From Blastomussa wellsi (taxonomy: Eukaryota; Cnidaria; Anthozoa; Scleractinia; Plerogyridae), in the NCBI GenBank assembly GCA_947652115.1, contig OX393564.1:9092912-9156911 (forward strand): DNA of 64,000 nucleotides, read 5' to 3'. The first letter of the stretch is position 1. Every line of letters starts with the position of its first letter. Of the stretch, positions 43,636 through 53,965 are shown in pieces. Made by a program: the position numbers and the translations under genes. The notes under the pieces were generated by a model. The model had not been told where the DNA came from. It was given only the letters and a program-made list of their open reading frames with translations, and did no database searches.

Positions 43636-43727
43636 ACCTCGTGGTGTAGTGGTATAGATGATGGACTAGTAATCCGACAACGCTATTGACAGTAGGTGAA
43701 GGCCGAGGGTTCGAGGCTTGCCGGGGT
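43636..43727 (+). repeat. tRNA-derived SINE with long variable arm
   Basis: CTCGTGGTGTAGTGGTATAG (A box) and GAGGGTTCGAGGCTTGCC (B box) with an extra arm between suggest a class II (Ser/Leu-like) ancestor. The anticodon loop reads CTAGTAA and an A-rich tail (AAAAAAATGTAAAAAGAAG) follows, as in a retroposed SINE. Confidence 0.6.
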
Positions 43728-43949
43728 AAAAAAAATGTAAAAAGAAGAAAAATTCGAGGGGAATCTGGACAGTAGAAGAGAGGGAAATAAGAGGAAGAAA
43801 AAGGGAGATATGCATAATAAATGTATGGGGCTGTGCGGAAATGTTTCCAAATTCTCAAAGTAAGTTCCGAAATACAATCAAATTGTCCCTTAACTCTCTT
43901 CCTTTTAATCCTTCGATCGGCTGGCGCGTTTTTCCGTCGCAGAATATTC

Positions 43950-44165
43950 CTTCGCTTTTCAACTGTCAACTATGGCCACGTGCACTATTACGTGTTGAAA
44001 TCTATCCAAAATGCTTCTAATGGTTGCGAAGACATCGAAGACGGACTGGGCCATATGACTGATAAGTCAATGAAAAATGGTAGAAAGTACGTGAATTCGG
44101 ATTTTCTGCACGATATTATGGACACGGTAAGTGGTGATCATTATTTTGTGAGAGTTCACGTTTGA
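43950..44165 (+). pseudogene. Continuation fragment of SAP/SWIM/YqaJ-type gene
   Basis: The frame reads YGHVHYYVLKSIQNASNG...KNGRKYVNSDFLHDIM...DHYFVRVHV, resembling the segment that precedes the SWIM finger in that family (gHV..., then K.Gk.Yv.sg.VhdI...yfvr). The gene stops right after; the SWIM finger and nuclease are not found. Low certainty. Confidence 0.35.
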
Positions 44166-44350
44166 TGTGTTTTTCGGATTTCTGTCAAGTGGTGTCAATA
44201 AAAATTTCGCAGGCCCAGCGAATTTGGTTTGTAAAATTTTATGAAGTCATGAGAAAACCAAGAATTAGGCGAAAAAGGTTATTTCCAGCCCTTTTGAAGA
44301 ATATCAATGTCTAGCTAGCTAGACAATTAACATTCAATTGAAGTTTGTGC

Positions 44351-44432
44351 TGTTGTTGCTTGCCGGGGGAGTTTTGTTTTCTGCACCGAAGGTGGATTGG
44401 TTGTTGCGATTTAGTTTGTCTACGCCAGGGCA
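44351..44432. repeat. 82-bp copy of the convergence point of the GC-rich cassette
   Basis: TGTTGTTGCTTGCCGGGGGA through GTTTGTCTACGCCAGGGCA is identical by eye to 50864-50945, which holds the 3' ends of the two converging genes of the cassette. It is therefore a relic of another copy. Confidence 0.8.
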
Positions 44433-44435
44433 GTA

Positions 44436-44940
44436 TGTTGATACCTTTGTTGACGTTAACCCCCCTGGTATTATAAGCGCTGGGCTGGCCTGACTGCTGG
44501 CTATCGCCGGCAGTCAGGCGAAAAAGTTTTGGCTCAAGGTTGACCACGTTCTCCAAAATCCAGACATATGATGGCCAACTTTGCAAGCAAATTGTACAAC
44601 CGGCCAGCTGGTGCCATCCAGCTGCTGCCCTTGCCGTCTCGGATTGCAATCGGCCACGGACAGGCCAATTCCAGTCCCATAACCTCGCAACCTGCCAAGA
44701 AAAAAAAACACTTTTCAGACTAAAATTCAGCTTTTCTATCCACCCCACCACCCCTGGGTTTGCATCATTGGCGCCCAACTTGGTACGCGCTGAAAGCCAG
44801 GTGCCAGGGCAGAATGATGATACCTTTGTTGACGTTAAGCCCCCTGGTATTTTAAGCGCTGGGCTGGCCTGGGCAGGCAGTCAAGCGAAAAATTTTTGCT
44901 CAAGGTTGACCACGTTCTCAAAAATCCAGACATACATATG
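44436..44940. repeat. Direct repeats, about 135 bp, two copies
   Basis: GATACCTTTGTTGACGTTAA...CCACGTTCTC.AAAATCCAGAC occurs at 44439-44571 and 44819-44935 with about 90 percent identity by eye. Unclassified; the first copy adjoins the cassette relic. Confidence 0.6.
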
Positions 44941-45001
44941 AAATAATTCATATTTGATCTGCGGATGTAGAATGAAAGTGAAGAATGATCATCGCAGTTA
45001 G
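44935..45001. repeat. Inverted repeat partner of 47303-47371
   Basis: ATATGAAATAATTCATATTT...GGATGTAGAATGAAAGTGAA is the complement of 47303-47371. A third partial copy lies at 47545-47590. Together they flank a LINE and a satellite. Confidence 0.65.
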
Positions 45002-45059
45002 CGTCTCAAATAAATCCCCTTCGAGTCAGCTTTCGTGATTTTGTTGAATCTTGTGACAG

Positions 45060-45191
45060 CATCTTCGAGCTAGAACTACTTACCATTGACGAACTGCGCA
45101 AACTTGTGAACGATATCCCTGTGGGCAAGGCTGATGGCCTCGATGGTATTCCAACTTCCCTCCTAAAGTTATATTTTACATTTATTGCATC

Positions 45192-45279
<88 letters not shown>

Positions 45280-46850
45280 TACATTACTACATTATTACAT
45301 TACTGCATTATTACATTACTGCATTACTTCATTACTACATTACTACGTTACTACATTACTACGTTACTACGTTACTACATTACTACATTCACAATAATAT
45401 TAGGCATTGTCAATACAACAAAATTCCTACAACAGTAGTTCTAGTATGGCTAGTACTGCTCGCAATACAGTGGTGCGATATATTTGTTATTTGTTACGTT
45501 TTAGTTTTAATAAAAATCTTATATGACTCATATATTTAATTTAGTCTTTTCCACTGGAATCATTCCCAACGACTGGAAGAGTGCTAGAGTAACTCCAATT
45601 TAAGAAACTGACTCAAAGGTTGACCCAGCAAATTACAGGACTATTTCTGTACTTTCTGTAATAGGCAAACTCTTTGAAAAAGCCATTTTTAAGCAGGTAT
45701 ATGCATATTTAAATGTGAATAACCTAGTTTCTAAATATCAGTCTGGCTTTAGACCCATGCACTCTACTCTTATGGCTCTCATTGATGTCACAGACAATTG
45801 CTATCTTAACATCGACGATGGTTTGACGAATGCCATTCTGTTTATAGATCTAAAAAAGGCATTTGACACTATTGATCATGAGATCCTTCTGTCAATGTTG
45901 GAGCTGTATGGGTTTAAAGGTGCAAGTCTAAATCTTTTTCGAGACTACCCCTCTAACAGAACTCAGGTTACAATTATTAATAATGTAATATCTGAACTAG
46001 TCGCATACGTTGCGGGGTGCCCCAAGGCTCAATCCTCGGCCCCCTGCTATTCCTATTGTACATCAATGATCTTCCAAACTGTAACTTCTTATCAGATGTA
46101 AGGATGTACGCCGATGACACTAATCTCACGTTTGCCTCCAACGACCTGAAGAGCTGTCTTCATCCCTTACCCGCGATTTGAGCAATCTGAAACAATGGCT
46201 CGACTCTAACCGTCTAAGTCTTAATGTCCTTAACACCAAGTGTCTGTTTGCCTTGATGGGCACTTAATTGAAAGAGTCAATAGTTACAAATGCCTAGGTG
46301 TCCAAGTGGATGAAACACTCTCGTGGGATGCTGATATCTCCGAGGTCGTCAGTAAAGTTGCTAAAGTACTTGCTGCACTTAGGAGGCTAAGACCGCCGGA
46401 TATGTCCCCAGAGTACCCTAGTTACAATCTATAAGTCACTGATTCTCTCACATCTCGATTATTGCAGCGTTGTGTGGGGATTTATCGGTAATGGCCTCAG
46501 CCAAAAACTAAAGAAACTACAAAACAGGGCAGCATGCATAATAACAGGGTCTGGTTGGGATGTCAGATCTGCCCAGATTCTGCCCTCAAATGGAAAAGCC
46601 TCGCTGATAGACGTGCTAAACAATTGAAATCTTTAATGTTTAAAACCGCTAATAACCTTGTACCCGAATATCTGTCTGATAAATTCACCAGCGTAAATAC
46701 CATCCACAGACATAATCTTCGAGGCGCCCAACATAACTTGTTTATTCCGCGGCCGAAAACTGAGGCCCTCAAGAAGAGTTTTCGTTATAGGGGCACAGTA
46801 ACATGGAACAGTCTGTCAGTGGAGGCTAAGCACTACTTTGAATAGTTTTT
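45060..46850 (+). pseudogene. CR1/Jockey-like LINE reverse transcriptase, interrupted and frameshifted
   Basis: Motifs in order: LNELRKL-like start with GKADGLDGIPTSLLK (about 45125), WKSARVTPI (45575), NYRTISVLSVIGKLFEKAI (45640), YQSGFRPMHST, LKKAFDTIDHEILLSML, the GVPQG-type segment near 46020 and YADDTNLT near 46110, then C-terminal NSYKCLGVQVDE and LDYCSVVWG. Several frameshifts. The finger region is split by a 350-bp microsatellite tract. Dead element; no endonuclease domain upstream. Confidence 0.85.
45194..45400. repeat. (ATT)n followed by degenerate CATTACTA-type microsatellite inside the LINE
   Basis: An almost perfect ATT array (45194-45280) grades into CATTACTACATTATTACATT-like units to about 45400. 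The tract interrupts the RT frame between LLKL and the IFNLVFSTG segment. Confidence 0.9.
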
Positions 46851-47002
46851 GTTCCGCCATTGTATATTTGTAATAACTTAACTTAAGATTTTTCTTCTAA
46901 TGGTTAGTAATTTAAAAGTCTTATTTTTTTAGTACTAAATAATATATTTAAGGTTAATGCGCAAGGCTCTTTAGAAGACCACCTTTCAGTGATAAACATC
47001 CC

Positions 47003-47021
47003 GTGGATTGATTGATTGGTG

Positions 47022-47064
<43 letters not shown>

Positions 47065-47069
47065 GGATG

Positions 47070-47132
<63 letters not shown>

Positions 47133-47278
47133 GGATGGATTGATTGATTGATTGGTGGATGGATGGATTGATTGGTGGATGGATGGATTGATTGGTGGAT
47201 GGATGGATTGATTGGTGGATAGATGGATTGGTGGATTGGTGGATGTATGGATTGATTGGTAGATGGATGGATGGATGT
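47003..47278. repeat. (TGAT)n / (TGGA)n tetranucleotide satellite
   Basis: Long run of GATT units with phased GGATGGAT interruptions. The interruptions form a higher-order repeat of about 20 bp (GATGGATTGATTGGTGGATG) from about 47150 on. Reading through gives meaningless INQS/IHPS ORFs. Confidence 0.9.
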
Positions 47279-47302
47279 TGAAGCTTCGATTTGACTCGTA
47301 CA

Positions 47303-47371
47303 TAACTGCGAAGATCATTCGTCACTTTCATTCTACATCCGCAGTTAAAATATGAATTATTTCATATGTAC
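47303..47371. repeat. Inverted repeat partner of 44935-45001
   Basis: TAACTGCGAAGATCATTCGT...TATGAATTATTTCATATGT, complementary to the left copy with a few changes. Confidence 0.65.
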
Positions 47372-47434
47372 TTCACATCATTTCACTCCACGGGAAAATA
47401 TGAACTCAATAAATTGACCTCGCTCCCAATTTGT

Positions 47435-47506
47435 GGCTTCATAGCTGAGTTGGCAGTGCATCGCACCGGTATCGCGGAGGTCACGGGTTCGAATCCCGCT
47501 GAAACC
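47435..47506 (+). repeat. tRNA-derived SINE head
   Basis: GGCTTCATAGCTGAGTTGGC (A box) and GGTTCGAATCCCGC (B box), followed by CTGATTTTTTCAGGCTTCTT, the same tail type as the SINEs at 24.1-24.4 kb. The downstream TTAACTACGCTGATCATTC repeats part of the 44935/47303 sequence, suggesting these are all modules of one SINE family. Confidence 0.65.
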
Positions 47507-47810
47507 CTGATTTTTTCAGGCTTCTTCTTTCCAATTTCTTAAATTTGAAATTAACTACGCTGATCATTCTTCACTTTCATTATATTTTTTATCTGTAAAT
47601 AGTGTTTATCTTAATTTTTAATATTCGTATATGGCGGATGAGCTCCCAAAGGGGAGCTATGCAATAAAGTGTATGTATGTGCATGTATGTAAAACAAACG
47701 TAAGTGAACTGAACTAACGCAAACAAACATGAATGAAACTAACCGCAAGCAAACATGAATGTAACTATTAAACCGCAAGGAAACATGAATGAAACTCCAA
47801 ATCAATCATA

Positions 47811-48008
47811 TAATTTGGTTTTATCAACTGGGTTGATAATGTCAATTGGCCACCGTAAAAAGATTCAAGTGCTGACGTTTCGGGCGTTAGCCCTTCGCCG
47901 GAGCCGTCGGATTCGCTCCGACGAAGGGCTAACGCTCGAAACGTCAGCACTTGAATCTTTTTACGGTGGCCAATTGACATTATCAACCCAGTTGATAAAA
48001 CCAAATTA
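47811..48008. repeat. Large palindrome made of two Penelope-type termini
   Basis: Arms of 87 bp (47811-47897 and 47922-48008) are almost perfectly complementary around a 24-nt centre. Each arm contains CGAAGGGCTAACGCTCGAAA followed by CGTCAGC, which has the layout of the hammerhead ribozyme core seen in Penelope-like elements (CUGANGA...stem II...GAAAC), with the first box degraded to CCGACGA or CCGGCGA. A third partial arm is at 48308-48358. Confidence 0.7.
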
Positions 48009-48019
48009 TATTGTTATAC

Positions 48020-48064
<45 letters not shown>

Positions 48065-48307
48065 CTATAAATTAATCATATTATATAGATTTAGCCAAGC
48101 CTCAAAGCGGAGCTCCATATTTTTGCTGGTTCTTAATAATTTCTCTGAAATAAACAATAATTAAAAACGTCAACTCCAATTGCAGAATTTCCGCTAAGAA
48201 TTACCATAAAAAGATAAAAAATGCTGCCTGAAGAAAAAAATCGGACCTTCGCCCGCGATCAATGAAAAGAAGCCAATGCCTGGTCAGCGGTCAACTTCAG
48301 CGGTCAA

Positions 48308-48358
48308 CTTTACGGTGGCCAATTGACATTATCAACCCAGTTGATAAAACCAAATTAT
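48308..48358. repeat. Third partial copy of the Penelope-type arm
   Basis: TTTACGGTGGCCAATTGACA through GATAAAACCAAATTATA matches the outer part of the right arm at 47960-48010, without the ribozyme-like core. Confidence 0.75.
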
Positions 48359-48499
48359 ATTCAGAAAAACACGTTACCTCGATGAGTTCTAACCTGAGCC
48401 CGCGATATGGTCATGTGATACTGGTCAGCGGAAATCTCTTTTGACAGCTGCCAATTCACCATAACATTGATGCCCTATAAAAAAGATGTAAGATAAGGC

Positions 48500-49160
48500 T
48501 GACAAGGTGTTGACGAGGCATGGCTATTTATGGCCGCCATGTTGGGCGAGTTCGTCGCCGTCGCCGTCGCCATTGTTGTGCGTACGCGCCCACGAGCAAT
48601 ACCGCTAGCCATGATGACCATGAGAAAATAAACTCATGGGTTTCGTTTTCTTTCCCATATGAGTATGAGGCTCCGCTTGGCGGCCCTTCGGGCCGCCGGA
48701 GCTCCGCTATAACATGATGGCTAAGCCTATGAAAACTCATTTGTACAGTACCGTTCTTTTCCTTGGAACCCGCAACCCGATGAGCGGATGGTCAATCTGG
48801 TCAGCGGTTGTTATGAAACAACATGGCGGACAGTGAAAGGTCACTGTGATCGATTTGTCGCTTTTTAAATGGACCTCTTCGAACAGATAAATTATTTTCA
48901 GATTTCATCGGGTTAGTAAGTGCCCTCTTTCTTCACCATGAGCTAATTCCTCTCAAAATCAAACAAAACTCTCCTCTTTTCGTCCTGAAGTTGGTTCGCA
49001 AAGTTTATGATGATAACACAGCTAAAACCACTGAGTAGTACTTGTTTGTGATGAGCGGCCAAATATTTTTACATATTCTTGGGCAGAAGGATGGAGCTTG
49101 CTGCTGATATGCAGTTTAACCTGTGAGTACGAGCCACTTTTGACATTCAACGCGATAAAT
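48500..49160. other. No gene supported; GC-rich promoter-like patch
   Basis: TGGCCGCCATGTTGGGCG with GTCGCCGTCGCCGTCGCC near 48530-48570 looks promoter-like, and GGCGGCCC/GGGCCGCC at 48679-48698 forms a short hairpin. No gene follows convincingly on either strand. Confidence 0.3.
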
Positions 49161-49164
49161 TTGA

Positions 49165-49227
49165 TATATGAAGTGATAAAATAACCAACGAGCGCGCAGC
49201 GCGAGTTGGTTATAATCACTTCATATC
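49165..49227. repeat. Hairpin with 27-bp arms
   Basis: ATATGAAGTGATAAAATAAC and GTTGGTTATAATCACTTCAT pair around CGAGCGCGCAGCGCGAG, itself self-complementary. Probably a tiny foldback element. Confidence 0.65.
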
Positions 49228-49346
49228 CTAAATTCTCAAACCGAGTTTTGCCGCCGATTTTTATTTCCAGAATTTTACAAAGCGGCCGGAAAGGGCATAC
49301 AACTTCCAGTCACACGCGCCCCGACTCCCGACTCTCCATATGACGT

Positions 49347-49380
49347 AAAACTCCGACTATTGGCTCATAGTCGGAGTTTT
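49347..49380. repeat. Perfect stem-loop
   Basis: AAAACTCCGACTAT / ATAGTCGGAGTTTT with a 6-nt loop and a T-run. It looks like a bacterial terminator but in this context is more likely a MITE fragment; GTCGGAG recurs at 49430. Confidence 0.5.
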
Positions 49381-49755
49381 TTAGCCAATCAAAAAGCTAG
49401 AAATGTTATAGTCGGAGCTGAAAATATACTAATAAAGATTAATACCGAGATAACTTTCAACAGAGCGAAGGATTCAACTTGACCAAATTTCACGATCCGG
49501 CCAATGGCCACCAAGCCCCAATTTTCTCAGGAAACCAATTTTTTTCCAATTCAATTTCATATTTGTTGCTTACTTGTCATAAGAAATTATTGGACAGATT
49601 TTGAGCGAATTCTATTTCGTGGACCAAATTGATTTGAGGATGTAAAGGAGACAGCCTCTTTAAATGGTCAGTTATATTCAAAATAACACTTTACTCGGGA
49701 AGAATACTAAACGTGCGAACAAAATTCTCAAAATTCAAAACCTGGTGAATATCGC

Positions 49756-50599
49756 TTGGGGGTATATTTAACAATTGTCCTGCGAAATCGCGCGGAATAT
49801 CGCCTGATACTGGCTGCAATTGCAGAGAAATTTCTCAGCGATTTCTCAAAAAATACACAGCAATGCACACACATACACCAGGGATACCCAGGGATGCCAG
49901 AAAAACACCAATTTGGAGGCGGTGTCCCCAAAAAATATCTGCAAAAAATATCTGCAATGCCGCCTCCAAAAGTTCTTTCCCCCGAAGAAATACGAGAAAT
50001 TGTCGCTGCAAGAGGCAAACTAGCACCCAGGGAGATAGAAATTCGGTATTGGCACGACAAGGCTCTACAGAATATGGAGAGAAGCAGGAGTTCGATGGAA
50101 AAACCGAAACAGCAGCTGCAATGCCTGCAACAACAGAAACTGCGGCTGCAAAGCCCGTAGAAACCACAAAGTGGCAGGATGTTCTTCTGCCGCAGATCCT
50201 GGCCGGCGTGCAGGACCTGCAGAAAAATATGGATTTGTTGTTGGAGACCCAAGAAAGCCACTTCGAAGATGTGGAGGAGATTGGGGAAGGTTTGCAGGGG
50301 TTGGAAGAGGAATTCGAAGAAAATAGCGAAGGAATCCTGGAGAGCATAGAAAAAACAGCAATGCTGTTCGAGAGCAAACAGACAGGGTGGTGCGCGCCGC
50401 CAATGCCGCAACGTCTGCTGCTTGGGGTGTTGTGCAGATTGTTGGGATTGCTTGCGGGATTGGTTCTGTCCTCCTTCTTCTGCATGCAACAGTGCGACCG
50501 AAATACAAAGAGTGGAAACAGGCGAATGCCGCAAAGGAGGAGTTGCCCAACTCGCCACAGCAGCCTGCATACAAAAAAGGAATTCGTCCAATGGACTAG
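49756..50599 (+). pseudogene. Cassette gene 1: coiled-coil membrane protein, frameshifted
   Basis: Three overlapping plus-strand frames give a continuous-looking protein. MPPPKVLSPEEIREIVAARG (from 49957) lies in the first. An alanine/threonine linker and acidic coiled coil (ILAGVQDLQKNMDLLLET, FEENSEGILESIEKTAMLFE) follow in the second, to about 50390. The third has a transmembrane segment, GVVQIVGIACGIGSVLLLLH, with a basic tail ending KKGIRPMD. Shifts occur near 50085 and 50393. I cannot name the family. Coiled coil plus C-terminal anchor suggests a structural or membrane-tethering role; that is inference. Confidence 0.5.
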
Positions 50600-50608
50600 T
50601 GCTCGCAA

Positions 50609-50927
50609 TTGGAAACATGCAACAAAGAAAAAGAGCAATGGATCTTGTGGTTCTGCCACCTGGTTGTGTGCCGCATTTTCCTTTCCGCCAATTCCGCGCC
50701 CGAAAGAGAGAATGGGAGCAGCAAGAACACAAAGTCTGCTGGAAGGATTGGAGAGCTCTTGGCAAGTTCTGCACCTCGATGGAAGACAATCCGGCAAAAT
50801 TGTCGGACATATCGATGCAGAGACTGCAGAAAAATGGTTGGCCTGGGGACTGGGAGAGCTTTTTGTTGTTGCTTGCCGGGGGAGTTTTGTTTTCTGCACC
50901 GAAGGTGGATTGGTTGTTGCGATTTAG
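50609..50927 (+). pseudogene. Cassette gene 2: small protein of unknown family
   Basis: It starts METCNKEKEQWILWFC and shifts frame at about 50710 into ARTQSLLEGLESSWQVLHLD...AETAEKWLAWGLGELFVV, ending 6 bp from the 3' end of the converging minus-strand gene. About 105 residues; no recognised domain. It is the last plus-strand gene of the cassette. Confidence 0.4.
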
Positions 50928-53439
50928 TTTGTCTACGCCAGGGCAACACGGCGGCTTTTTTTCTTGCTCGGTGTCGTTTTCTCCTCCCCAAGCCGGCAAT
51001 GCAATGGGGTTTTTCTTTTTGGGAGGAAATCGAAGCCTCCAAGATTCTCCACCTCTTTTTCCAGAAAATAGCCGTGCGTCGGGGTTTCGTCGTCTGTTGT
51101 TGGCTGCCCGTCTTCGCCGAGCGGGAGCAGGAAGAGAATGGTTTGCGGAGAGTTTCGAAAAGTTGTCCAGGCAAACTTCTTGCACTTGTATTCGCCGGGC
51201 TGCAAGTCTGTTGTTTTTTTTTGTGTGTCTTTGTTTGCTGGCGCAGAAACTTTGGAAAAATCGGTTTTGGTTTTGGCGAGATCTGCGCAAAGTTTGTCGT
51301 ATTCTTCGCATTTCGCCCCAAGAGCCCGCAAGTTTGGGAGTCGACCAGGATCTGGGGCTTCGAGAACTTGTATTGGGTTCCACACAATTTTTTTGCCCTC
51401 GTTGGACAGGAAGGTTTTCGGGGATTCGATTTGCAACTCCAACCCTCCAAGCTTGCCAACACCGTCGAAAGCCACAAGCAAGAAAAGTTTCCGACCAAAT
51501 TTGTCTTCCTCCTTGCGGAAGAAGGCCGCGCATTCGTGGAGGATTTTTCGCAGACCTTCCGTCGCCCAAACAGAAACACACACAGAATTTGGTTCCTGCA
51601 AGACAACCCGATATTGCTCTCCTTTCGCGCGAAAACCAAGAACTTTCCATATCTTGTTTGCGGCCAGCTCCGAGACTTTTTTGTGCCCTTTTGTCCCCTC
51701 GGCATAGACGCGAAGGGTCTCTATTTCCGCTTGGCGAATCTTTGTGTTTTCTTCCTCTTTCTTGCGTCTATTTTCTTCTCTTACCCAGTGGGCTCGTTTC
51801 CACTCCTCGGCTGTGCGGGCGTACCGACGCTCCTCGAGAACTTTCTCTCTGTTTCTTGTCGAAAGCGCAGATATTTGCCGTTGTTGGGCGATTTCTGGCA
51901 CTTCTTGGAGCTCGTATTTCGAAGAATCGTTGCCGATGGCGTGGCATTTTTTGGTCCGCATTTCCCACACGATCTTGTCTGTTGGCGGCAGAAGTGTTGG
52001 CAGGTTGCCTCCGTTCGGGTGGAGCTGCGTCGGTTTTTTGCTCGCTGCGAGGATGGTGTGGGCATTTGCGTCTTTGGTGTAGCAGCGAGCCGGGCCGAGC
52101 TCCACCCCTTCGTCGTCGGCGGCCAGAATGTCGACCCGGAAAATCGGTCAATACCGGAAGCCGAAGACCCCTGCCGCCCGCTGCACCGCTTTTCCCCACT
52201 TGGTTGGGTCCTCGACGTTCGCTGGGGTGGGGCGCACGTGGACTCCAAAGATCCGGCCTGTTGTTGTGTGGCCGCCCCACGCGACGAAGATGTGGCCTTG
52301 TGGTCTGTCCGCGAGAACAAGGCACCTGTCGAGGGTGGCGGCGAGGTTTTGCCACTGCTTGCTGGGCGGTTGGACCACAAAGAGAGCTTGTTCGTCGTCT
52401 TCGACAGAAACCTGCGCCAAGACTTTCTCGATGCAGGTGGAAGCTTTCTCGTTCGATAGTTCGTCGAGTGGGAGGCCATAGAGAATGGTTTCGATTCGAG
52501 TACAACTCGGGCTTGCACGTCTGGGTGGAAGAATGTTTGGCGGAGCCGCTGGTTGGGACAGTCGGCGTATCCTGCCAGGTGCCCGCCAACAGGCTCGCGG
52601 ATTTCTCCTGCCTCGAAATTCGAAACGACTTTGTTGTAGATCTTGTTTCGGGTGGTTGTGGTTTCTTGTTGTTCTGTGGTCTCGAGCAAGGTGCAACAGT
52701 GCTCCCCGACGCTGGCGGTGTTGTCCAGGAGCCGGGGTCTATTTTCTCCCATTGCGGCGGACAAACTCCCTGCCGTTTCGAACCCAAGGTGGTCCACAAG
52801 AGCTTTGCGATCCAAAGTGCCCGAAAAGTCTTGTTTGTAGTCGATGGAGTAGATATCGTAGCCGAAGCCCCCGACCAGATGATTTGCGAAAACCGGCAGC
52901 GCCTGGTGCAACTCTTCCATTGGGACTTCGGAAACGTCGCATTTCGCCACGAAATAGCCGGCGATCTCTTCCTCGGGGTGTAGACCAAACCAGCTTCTTT
53001 TTGCCCTGTGCCAGGTGTTTTTCTCGATTCTCTCGATGGTGGCACGGATTGCGCTGTTTTCCGCTTTCCCTTGCCCCACTGTGTGGACTATGTTTGTTGT
53101 GTAGCGTTTCCCCAGGACATTTTCCAAAGCTATTGCTATGTTTGCCACGACAGTTTTTACCATGCCTTGTGGGCCCTCGGTGCAGGAGATTTTTCCTCTC
53201 TTGTAGACGCATTCCTCTCTGGCAAGCGGGCCAAATACGAAGATGTCGTCGACGAAAGGCGGAAGACAAGCCAATGGCCGCAGATTCGTGCGACCGAGGT
53301 TCCCTGCCAGATAGTCGACCTTGGCGATGTCGGCCAGAAGATTGCTATCCCAGGCGTTTTCGAGTAGCAGGTGGTAGGCAACAGATTTCTCGCACCGCAG
53401 GCCCATGCTTTCGAAGGTTTTTCTTGTCGCGTCGTTCGT

Positions 53440-53525
53440 CGCTGCAACGTGGTTTGCAGCAGGTGTTGCTGCAACGTCGTTTGCAGCGGGTGTTGCTGCA
53501 ACGTCGTTTGCAGCGGGTGTTGCGA
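53440..53525. repeat. In-frame 30-bp tandem repeat in cassette gene 3
   Basis: About three copies of a unit containing GTTGCTGCAACGTCGTTTGC encode AATPAANDV repeats on the minus strand. Being a multiple of three, the unit preserves the frame. Confidence 0.85.
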
Positions 53526-53794
53526 GTTCGAAGGTTTGTTTGGTCGCGTCGTCGACGTTCGTCGCTGCAACTTCGTTTTTGGTCCCGGAGAAAAACAAAG
53601 CTACAATATTGGAAGGTTGCACAACCACTGTTTCGTTGTCGAAATCCACTAGCTGTTGCGAAGACATTCTTGTATACTTGTTCAATTGGGGGCTTTTGGC
53701 AAACTGTGATGTTTGTTTTTTGCTTGCGCCTTTGTTTGCACCTTTGCATGCGTCTTTGCTCGCCAATATCGGAGACCATGCAAAGCTGCTTTGG

Positions 53795-53965
53795 GTGTTG
53801 GAGAAAAAAAAATCCGCTGTTCTTGCATGCATGCGCGTTTGTGCGAAAATTTGGTTGCCGAAAAAAAAATGCGCTCTCTCCAAGAGAAAAAAATCCGCTG
53901 TTCTTGTGTGCGAAATTTGGTTGCCGAAAATTTGGGTGCCGAAAAAAAAAATGCGCTCTCCTAAC
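53795..53965. repeat. Imperfect duplication at the start of cassette gene 3
   Basis: AAAAAATCCGCTGTTCTTG, AAATTTGGTTGCCGAAAA and AAAAATGCGCTCTC each occur twice (near 53805-53880 and 53886-53960), an 80-bp tandem duplication encoding the HxRTADFFF...FFFGxQIF repeats. Confidence 0.75.

Larger units (their letters stand above)
42448..43845. mobile_element. Insertion bounded by inverted repeats, containing Merlin transposase remnant
   Basis: TTTCCGCACAGCCCCGTACA with TTTATTATGCAT at about 42458-42488 is the complement of 43810-43843. Between them lies a Merlin transposase relic and a SINE. The inverted repeats may be the transposon ends or duplicated flanks; no clear target duplication was found. 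Confidence 0.45.

Noticed and set aside
45106..45438. Poly-tyrosine/isoleucine ORFs
   Set aside because: Artefact of the (ATT)n microsatellite within a LINE.
46954..47331. Long ORFs of INQS/IHPS repeats on the minus strand
   Set aside because: They are translations of the TGAT/TGGA satellite in all frames and have no coding signal.
49347..49380. Rho-independent bacterial terminator
   Set aside because: Stem and T-run fit, but there is no bacterial gene upstream and the sequence recurs in part nearby, suggesting a MITE fragment.
49728..52983. Very long ORFs on both strands of the GC-rich cassette (for example 640 aa minus, 853 aa plus)
   Set aside because: GC-rich sequence leaves few stops. 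Only the frames with sensible composition, coiled coils, tandem repeats and convergent ends were kept; the others are arginine/cysteine-rich shadows.
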